A stretch of DNA of 64,000 bases from Chimonanthus salicifolius (Eukaryota > Streptophyta > Magnoliopsida > Laurales > Calycanthaceae), in assembly GCA_013350335.1 (NCBI GenBank), contig CM023539.1:42518631-42582630 (forward strand), written 5' to 3'. Both the position numbers and the translations under genes were made by a program. Numbering within the stretch: position 1 is the first letter of the stretch; every line of letters begins with the position of its first letter. The notes beneath the pieces are model-generated. The model made no database searches. It saw only the letters and a program-made list of their open reading frames with translations, and had not been told where the DNA came from. Positions 59,001 to 64,000 of this stretch are shown here, in pieces.

Positions 59001-59948
59001 AACTTCTCTGCTTGAAAAGATGAGATTACCCCAAAGATGTTGGATTCAATTTAGACATACTACAATGTTTCGTATCTGTTTGTCATTGTAAATAATGTTG
59101 TGTCCAACATGATTCAGTGGATGGGCATCTACAAGCCTGTCTATAAACCCTCGCTTGACATAGTTTTACAGAATAAGCGGCCACTTACATCCTTTATGGT
59201 GTGTGCTCACATGTTACTCTCAATGGGATGTATAAGACTCAGTGAATTATTGTTGCTTCTCTGATCATCAAACATGCATTTTGGTATCTTCTTCTTTCTT
59301 CTTCTTCGAACATGTCTGAATTGGTTATTTTCCACCCACTGAAATTAGATTCTCTTTTTTATTACGTCTAAGTTGAATGTGCATTCATTTTATTTCTGTT
59401 TCTCCAGGAGTCTCAACATCCATAGATGGGACCTTTGTAACAGATGGTTCTGGAGTTGGCCCTGGAAGTGCAAACCACTCAATAGTTGTAGTGTTTCCTT
59501 CAGAAAAACGTACTAAGCTGTATGTCCACTTCACCTTAATGATTTTATTAATGCAATCTGCTTGAGACATGTTCTGAGTGCATGTCTGGATGTTTTTATT
59601 AACAACCTCTCCATGTTTTTTCCTGTTTGTGTTATCTCTTGCATCAAAATTAATGTGCTGTTGTGATAAGACACTTATTTTTGGCTCATAAGAGGTGTTG
59701 GGTATTGAAACAACATCTAGAATATTGTCTTTGTCCAAGTCAGTTGCATATTTGTTATGTTTTATTTGAAAGTTATCCAAGTGCTGGACAGGATCCTCTT
59801 AGGATGCTGTTGTGTCTAAAAGTTAATGTGAGTCCGGTTTTTTGGCATTGTAGGATAGCAGCTGAACCTTTGCCTGTAGCAGATTGTCCAGAAAAAATGT
59901 GTGGTGTAACAAAAGAAATGGGAACTAATTGTCGAGAGGCAGAAACAT
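47700..59948 (+). CDS. Protein with Sgf11/SCA7-like C2HC zinc finger, 8 coding exons seen, 3' end missing
   Basis: Coding exons: 47,700-47,781, 53,539-53,625, 55,238-55,284, 55,369-55,426, 58,012-58,125, 58,427-58,543, 59,408-59,519, 59,854-59,948. All have GT/AG borders and compatible phases, giving about 238 residues before a donor at 59,949. It starts MVCGLGKGRMATLARLLASG. Exons 4-5 encode CNACKKPVKASQFAAHAERC, a C-X2-C-X11-H-X3-C zinc finger like that of Sgf11 and ataxin-7 family subunits of the SAGA deubiquitinase module. A basic stretch, HKKPPRKGRNK, and acidic or polar low-complexity sequence follow. A nuclear, chromatin-linked role is inferred from the finger only. A 5' UTR exon ends at 45,018 and joins 47,641. 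The following 4 kb is LINE debris, so the next exon probably lies outside the window; truncation by the insertions cannot be excluded. Confidence 0.8.
47959..48179 (+). repeat. tRNA-derived SINE (family B) with 16-bp target duplication
   Basis: The body is 47,975-48,163. It starts CTTGAGGGGTTGGCTTGGTG, has the B-box-like GGGATCAAGTTCCCC, and ends in an A-run plus G. Flanks are GTATGTGTACAAAGAA and GTACGTGTACAAAGAA, one mismatch. Confidence 0.85.
49405..49815. repeat. Tandem array of about 60-65-bp units
   Basis: About six degenerate units, each with AATGGGTTTTTGGTTT, then TTCAAAACCC and AAATCTGATTTAATTTC. Inside the first large coding-region intron of the zinc-finger gene. Confidence 0.75.
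49860..50690. repeat. Three tandem large units (about 220-310 bp)
   Basis: Units start near 49,867, 50,088 and about 50,400. Each contains AAGATCCTATTCCC-like sequence, GGAGGTGAAATTAAAAA, GAGCAAATCATCTAA and CATTTATTCGGTT. Units 2 and 3 also share AAAGTGGTTTCTCAAAACAA, so they are the younger duplication. A (GA)n stretch lies at 50,061-50,087. Confidence 0.8.
51270..51990 (-). mobile_element. RTE-type LINE 3' fragment
   Basis: On the minus strand the C-terminal signature reads RWFEHML-RPKTTT, then VEDTWRKRGPLKTRIEVIRKD, as in RTE (BovB-like) LINEs (RWFGHVQRRP and RGRPKKTW in intact members). The 3' tail reads GGGATAAATGG, then TTTTCACAG and AAGGATGATGACTG, the short-repeat ending usual for RTE elements. 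Stops show that it is dead. Confidence 0.65.
52335..52505 (-). repeat. tRNA-derived SINE (family A)
   Basis: On the minus strand: TAGGTTGGTAAGTGCTCATT, B-box-like GTAGGTTTGAGTC, core AACAATTTGTCAAATCTAAT, and 3' end CACAAAGTTGGGATAAGTGG, then CTTTGATGATAATAATG. Target duplication not found. Confidence 0.7.
53626..55237 (+). other. Intron of the zinc-finger gene with a tandem duplication
   Basis: Lies between the exons ending 53,625 and starting 55,238. It contains the 114-bp duplication listed next; otherwise AT-rich with no exon-like frame. Confidence 0.7.
54055..54281. repeat. Recent tandem duplication, period 114 bp
   Basis: Two copies starting GAGGATATAAAGCTATTCTG and GAGGATGTAAAGCTATTCTG, nearly identical, within an intron of the zinc-finger gene. 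Confidence 0.9.
56150..57500 (+). mobile_element. Ty1/copia remnant with gag zinc-knuckle
   Basis: Near 57,292-57,360 the plus strand reads FCTYC, a stop, then MHNHYVDSCYKLHSRPKH, the copia gag CX2CX4HX4C knuckle followed by the usual CYKLHG(K/R)P-like tail. Upstream text (MASSSTFSLPHMASFDT) is in the same frame. Around 56,160-56,230, ATATATTCCTGTAATCTC, then ATAGACATTAAAAATACAAG, looks like a copia LTR end. Limits are approximate, and no primer-binding site was seen. Confidence 0.5.
57560..57775 (+). repeat. tRNA-derived SINE (family A), plus strand
   Basis: TGTAGCACATCCGAAAATTG, then GTTGCAACCATT, then B-box-like TGGTTTTAATC, core AACAATCTACCAAATCCAAT, and 3' end GTGGGATAAATGACTTTGAT followed by (GAT)n. 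Same order as the copies at 8,050, 35,782 and 52,335. Confidence 0.7.
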
Positions 59949-60020
59949 GTAAGGCTTACTTTATTCTGTAAAGTTCTTGTCCAGGCACCTTTTACAGTAA
60001 TTGTAGTGGAAGTTAAGCTC
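59949..60020 (+). other. Start of an intron of the zinc-finger gene
   Basis: Begins GTAAGG after the exon ending at 59,948. It leads straight into LINE-derived DNA, and I see no following acceptor or exon with matching phase in the window. Confidence 0.5.
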
Positions 60021-60360
60021 CTTTTTTTTTAAAGGTAACTTCATTAATATCAAAAGGATGACACAGGCTAAAAAGAAACTAAAAAGGAGGACAGCAAAAG
60101 CCTAAAATCCGACATTATAAAATTTATTTACAATTTCCGTCGACAAAATCAACCCATGTGCCATTTCATCTGCAGCTGAGTTAGTGGAACGAGGTATCCA
60201 AGAGACCTTAAAGTCAAATGAAGCAATTGAGTGATGGATCCTCTCATTTTTATCTAAATAAATCCAAGGACATTAAAGATCCCAGTGCCCAACCAACTAC
60301 AGCCTTCGGGTCTCCTTCAATAATACTCCCCTCAGCCCCTAATCCCCTCTCCCGGCCCCT

Positions 60361-60364
<4 letters not shown>

Positions 60365-60424
<60 letters not shown>
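60365..60424 (+). repeat. Poly(C) run of about 60 bases
   Basis: An unbroken run of C followed by ACCCCCACCCCC. It lies in the LINE 3' UTR region. The exact length is unreliable, as such runs are prone to sequencing and assembly error. Confidence 0.9.
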
Positions 60425-61280
60425 ACCCCCACCCCCTCTCTTTTTGTCCCTCCCTTTCACTTTCTCTCTCTTCCTGCTACTCCCACATCACTCATACAAC
60501 TGTCATCAAAATTAATTAAGTTTGAGAATAACAGAGTCAGGAGGGGACCAAGAAGCATGCATCTTGGAGTCCACATGAGGCACAACTGAATCCACCATAG
60601 CCCAATCTCTGCAAATGTCCAAGATGCTTATTCCCCGGACCTTTTACAACCCCGTCAACCACCAAATAGCCCGAACCTTAATAACATCCAACAAACACAA
60701 TACCGAAGATTCCTTTCCTTGAAAGAATCTCTTATTTCCTTCCAACCAAATCGACTATACAATACTGAAAACAGTCACATTCCAAAGAGTTATTCGGAAA
60801 GAACTTTCCACCACAAGCACCTTTTCATTTAACAAATCACACCACGCTTTTGGGATACAAAAAGCGACACACAACAATTGGAAAAAATGCGACCAAATCT
60901 GATATGAGAACCTACAATGAAGTAAAAGATGGTTCACTGACTTCGCATCAGACAGGCATAAAGGACACCCATTCACAATGAGCATTCTCCTTAATCTCAA
61001 ATTATTGATCGTCAGAATCTTTTGTAAGCTGGCGAGCCAACCGAAAATCTCCACCTTGAAAGGTGGAACACCCTTCCAAATTTTAGGATTTACACAAGGA
61101 ACCTCTGCAACACTCAACAACTTTTTACAAAAAGAGTTGACTAAAAAAATCCAATGAGGATCAATTTCCCAAAGACGTCTATTAGAGCCGCTTCCCACTA
61201 CAAAAACTTTACTCAATAGATCCATTCTAGACAACCACCTTTCCGCCATCCAATCCTCCAATTCTCTGCGAACTTGGGGC

Positions 61281-61503
61281 TCCAAACTGTTGAAAGTAAT
61301 ATTGGAAAAGAAGGAAATAATAATGAAAAGAGAAGAAAGTATTGGGAGAGAGAAATCACGCTCCTTGAATGTATTGGAGAGTACAAGTATATATAAATTA
61401 CAACGAGCCAATTACGATAGCTAAAAAGGAAAGAAATAAAAGAATAATCAATTACACTAAATTATATAGATTGCAATATTCTCTAAGTCAAATTTCCAAA
61501 CTG
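61281..61503. mobile_element. Small insertion (about 214 bp) inside the LINE, flanked by TCCAAACTG repeats
   Basis: TCCAAACTG occurs at 61,281-61,289 and 61,495-61,503. Deleting one copy plus the insert joins HHPSLE to PQVRRELEDW in one LINE frame on the minus strand. The insert has ATATATAAATTAC and GA-rich sequence and resembles a small solo copia LTR (TTGAAAGTAATATTGG at one end). Confidence 0.6.
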
Positions 61504-62190
61504 GGATGATGTCTCACAACACAAACTACCTTGTTTTGAATAATGTCATAGCATTCCCTAATCTTAGCTTTTTTATCAGCAACTAGAGAGACATGGAACT
61601 TCTGAGCCAAAGAAGTGTCACACAACCATCTGTCTGTCCAGAAAAAAATTGCATCACCTATATATGCACAGAACCGAATGTGGCTGTCGAACACCAATGA
61701 AATTGAGCAAACACCTTTCCAAAAACCAGATGCCCTCCTTGGAGAATGAACAATCCTCCAACCAGATACATGCAACCGATACTTCCTACGGAGAATATCC
61801 TTCCATAAACCCTCAGAAGAATCCTCCAACCTCCATGACCACTTCCCAGAACTGCAATATTATTGACGGACCGACTGAATACCAACTCCCCTTTCTGCCA
61901 TTGGCTTACAAACTTGGAGTTGTTTCTTTTGCATCTACTTACCTTGGGCTTCCATTATGGAAGGGTAAACCTCGTAAATCTTGTTGGGACAAGATCATTG
62001 ACAAGATGGGGAGGAGGCTTTCGCTATGGAAGGGTAAGTAGTACTTTCCGATTGGCGGCAGGATTATTCTTATTAAGGTTGTTCTATGTATCCTCCCAGT
62101 ATATTTCCTTAGTGTTTTTAAATGTCTAGTGGCTGTGATTAATAAGTTAGAAAGGAACAAAGGCACTTTTTGTGTAATGATGATAGGGAA

Positions 62191-62990
62191 AAAATGTACA
62201 TTGAACTTGAATTGTCCCTATGGTGGTGGTGTCCTGGTGGTAGACTTTTTGGTTCTTTTAGCGACTCCCATCATTGAGCCGTCCCAATATTGATAGAAGT
62301 CCATTATCTTGGCTCCTATGAAGGCTTTTCCTGACAAGGGCCATGTGCATAACCTCCATTTGGATTTCTGGTATAATTTCTCAATCCTCTGCTCCTTATA
62401 TTGAAGCACTCTGGCATTCCTCTCCTTCCAGATGGTCCACAAGATTGCTGCAGGGTATTGTATTCCAAGCCATTTTCCTTTTGGAATTAAGGCATGGGAT
62501 GGACTATGAATGCATCACCCCAGTGCAGGTATTATCAAGTACCCACGGTATTCCCATGAGAATAAGAAAAAATTTCCACATATGAATCGGAATGGGGCAT
62601 TTCAAGAAGAGATGGTCCTCATCTTCTTTTGCTTGGCTGCATAAGGGACATTGGACGTCATCATCTGAATTGAGTAGGCCTCTCCTTTTTAAGGTTGATC
62701 TAGTCAGGGTCTTTCCTTTTAGTACGCACCACACAAAGGCCTTTACTCTTGGAGGGGCTAGATTCTTCCATGCGAGTCCCAGGAGCAAGACATCGTTACT
62801 CAAGTGGCTTGCCCTCCCTACCATTGATCTAACCGAGAAGGCTCTAGAGGATTCCCCTGTCCAAATTGATTCATCCCTTGTGGTGATCTCATTGCAGTCA
62901 TGACGTTCCATGCTTCCCTTTCAGAGGATCCTAATCCTCAGACGTTTTGCTTGCTTGACTACAATATGGCTCACGGTCGATATGAGCATC
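62191..62990 (-). mobile_element. Second LINE fragment (zinc-knuckle to start of RNase H)
   Basis: The minus-strand frame 62,911-62,504 reads WTGESSRAFSVRSMV, LAPPRVKAFVWCVLKGK and CPLCSQAKEDEDHLFLKCPI. A second frame, 62,442-62,218, reads MWTIWKERNARVLQYKE, and after a stop GQFKFNV marks the RNase H start near 62,200. It holds the same domain as the neighbouring LINE, so it is a separate insertion. Confidence 0.7.
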
Positions 62991-63325
62991 CCCCTCTACA
63001 GAAAACATCGACAACAACTAGTATCAACACACAATATCACCACCATAATCATCTTCCCTTGAAGGAAGCTAAAAAGATACACATTTGCTAATGAACTCAC
63101 GATCGCACTGACTCCTCCACGGGTGCCGAAATGTCTGTTTGAGTTGTAAACACACACAAAAAAAAATATCGCAAAGCTTGTTTCTTTATATGTTTCTTAA
63201 GATAGTAGAATTATTCCTCTTGTTCACCAAAACTAGCTTTTAAATTGCCATCTTTCTCCATGTCTTTCAAATTCTACTTCCTCCTCATCCTGTTCTTCTT
63301 TTTCTTCCTATTTGCTCTCCTCCCC

Positions 63326-63328
<3 letters not shown>

Positions 63329-63370
<42 letters not shown>
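63329..63370 (+). repeat. (CT)n microsatellite
   Basis: About 21 CT units within a pyrimidine-rich tract (63,250-63,420). Confidence 0.9.
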
Positions 63371-63373
<3 letters not shown>

Positions 63374-63523
63374 CTGCCCCTTCTCATCCCCTTTACCCCT
63401 TTTTTCTTTCTTTTCCCTTCAATCATAATTCCATGATAGAAGGGATTCTATTGCTCAATCTCATAATCCATCAAATTTCTTTTAAAAGAGAGAGCACCCA
63501 TACCAACCCCTTTCCCACCAACA

Positions 63524-63849
63524 AATGGTATCAGAGCACGGTTCAATTCTCGGTTGCGGGTGTGTTTATGGACAGTGTCAGGGACGACTCTGGTCTTAAG
63601 GGGGGGGTGGATTGTAATACCCCTGTTTGTGGAGGAGTGTATGCAAGGAGAGAAAAGCGCCAGGGAGTGCTGGAATGTCCCATACCGCCAGTGAGAGTTG
63701 GAGTGCTGGGATATATAAGTTGGAATACTCCCTCCTTCTAGCACAAGGCCTTTTGGGAGCAACCTTAGGTTAGCTTGCCAATGCAAAGTCATGTGGGCCC
63801 CTGTGAACCGAAAGTGGATAATATTGTGCTGGCGGGACGAGGCGTTACA
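63524..63849 (+). mobile_element. TRIM-like element missing its 5' LTR
   Basis: A primer-binding site ATGGTATCAGAGC begins at about 63,524. A short internal region ends in a purine tract (AAGGGGGGGGTGGA). The 3' LTR is 63,613-63,849 (TGTAATACCCC to GCGTTACA). The LTR resembles the TRIM LTRs at 14,797 in ends and in the AAGTGGATAATAT region. After the LTR comes TGGTATCTGTGAG, a mutated second primer-binding site, so this may be one unit of a multi-LTR array. Confidence 0.65.
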
Positions 63850-63884
63850 TGGTATCTGTGAGGAAATTATTGCGGCTTCTAGTG

Positions 63885-64000
63885 GTGAATCTCCTGCCCC
63901 CAATTCTCTTACTTTCAAAGTTTTGAATGAGGATCAAGCAGTCTTTAGAGTATCTCTTTGAGGAGAAGGAGGTGAAAAATGCAGTTTGGCAGTTGGGTGA
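63885..64000 (+). mobile_element. LINE reverse transcriptase fragment at the window edge
   Basis: The last bases read LFEEKEVKNAVWQLG, matching the FTEEEIKxAVFQLG motif that precedes the RT catalytic region in plant LINEs. A stop lies just upstream. Continues beyond the window. Confidence 0.5.

Larger units (their letters stand above)
60021..62190 (-). mobile_element. LINE with head-to-head (5'-inverted) structure
   Basis: The 3' segment reads on the minus strand from about 61,860 down to a T-run at 60,022-60,031 (poly(A) tail). It encodes the post-RT domain (EDSSEGLWKDILRRKY; FWTDRWL) and the zinc-knuckle region (WKGVPPFKVEIFGWLASLQK; CPLCLSDAKSVNHLLLHC). The RT C-terminal segment (STYLGLPLWKGKPRKSCWDK, then FPIGGRIILIKVV) lies at about 61,890-62,190 in the opposite (plus) orientation. 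The RT end and the start of the minus part are nearly adjacent in intact LINEs, as twin priming produces. Stops show that it is dead. Confidence 0.65.

Noticed and set aside
60218..60589. Frame with a long proline run
   Set aside because: The run is the poly(C) homopolymer translated; flanks are LINE 3' UTR debris with no domain.
1..64000. Search for clustered biosynthetic or defence genes
   Set aside because: Only three plausible host genes are present, with unrelated functions. No NLR, P450, terpene synthase or similar group was seen.

Overview
This is a window of plant nuclear DNA, almost certainly from a flowering plant. It carries intron-rich genes with GT/AG introns, an intronless P-class PPR gene, a vacuolar NHX antiporter, and many plant-type retroelements: LINEs with an RNase H domain, an RTE LINE, tRNA-derived SINEs, a TRIM, a large LTR, a copia gag remnant and hAT-like MITEs. 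Most of the sequence is AT-rich and repeat-laden. The species cannot be fixed from sequence alone. I see no bacterial, organellar or viral genes.

Genes. (1) 1,834-9,843, minus strand: a complete class I (vacuolar) Na+,K+/H+ exchanger of the NHX1/2 type. I could splice it into 14 coding exons with consistent phases, giving 540 residues. Its leader and promoter lie at about 9,844-10,860. (2) 32,759-35,266, plus strand: an intronless pentatricopeptide repeat protein of 835 residues with about 19 P-type repeats. (3) 44,820 to beyond 59,948, plus strand: a gene with a 5' UTR exon and eight coding exons that join in frame (about 238 residues so far). It encodes a protein with a C-X2-C-X11-H-X3-C zinc finger of the Sgf11/SCA7 kind. 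Its 3' end is not in the visible annotated part and probably lies beyond the window.

Between the genes. 1-1,440 is a decayed LINE 3' end. 11,060-32,490 is intergenic: a complete 497-bp TRIM, several palindromic CGGCCG-rich MITE copies, a TIR element of about 1.76 kb, smaller MITEs, SINE remnants and LINE tails. 35,270-44,330 holds two LINE 3' regions, one of them split by a 3.3-kb LTR flanked by a perfect 5-bp duplication. The introns of gene 3 hold SINEs with long target-site duplications, tandem arrays, an RTE LINE tail and a copia gag remnant. 60,020-64,000 is a pile of LINE fragments, one with a head-to-head layout that suggests twin priming, plus a second TRIM-like LTR.

The three genes show no operon-like or pathway link. 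NHX acts at the tonoplast, the PPR protein probably in an organelle, and the zinc-finger protein probably in the nucleus. The most interesting content is repeat biology: the hAT-like palindromic MITE family, a SINE family that shares its 3' tail with an RTE LINE, the nested insertions, and the PPR repeat code, which gives a testable RNA target.
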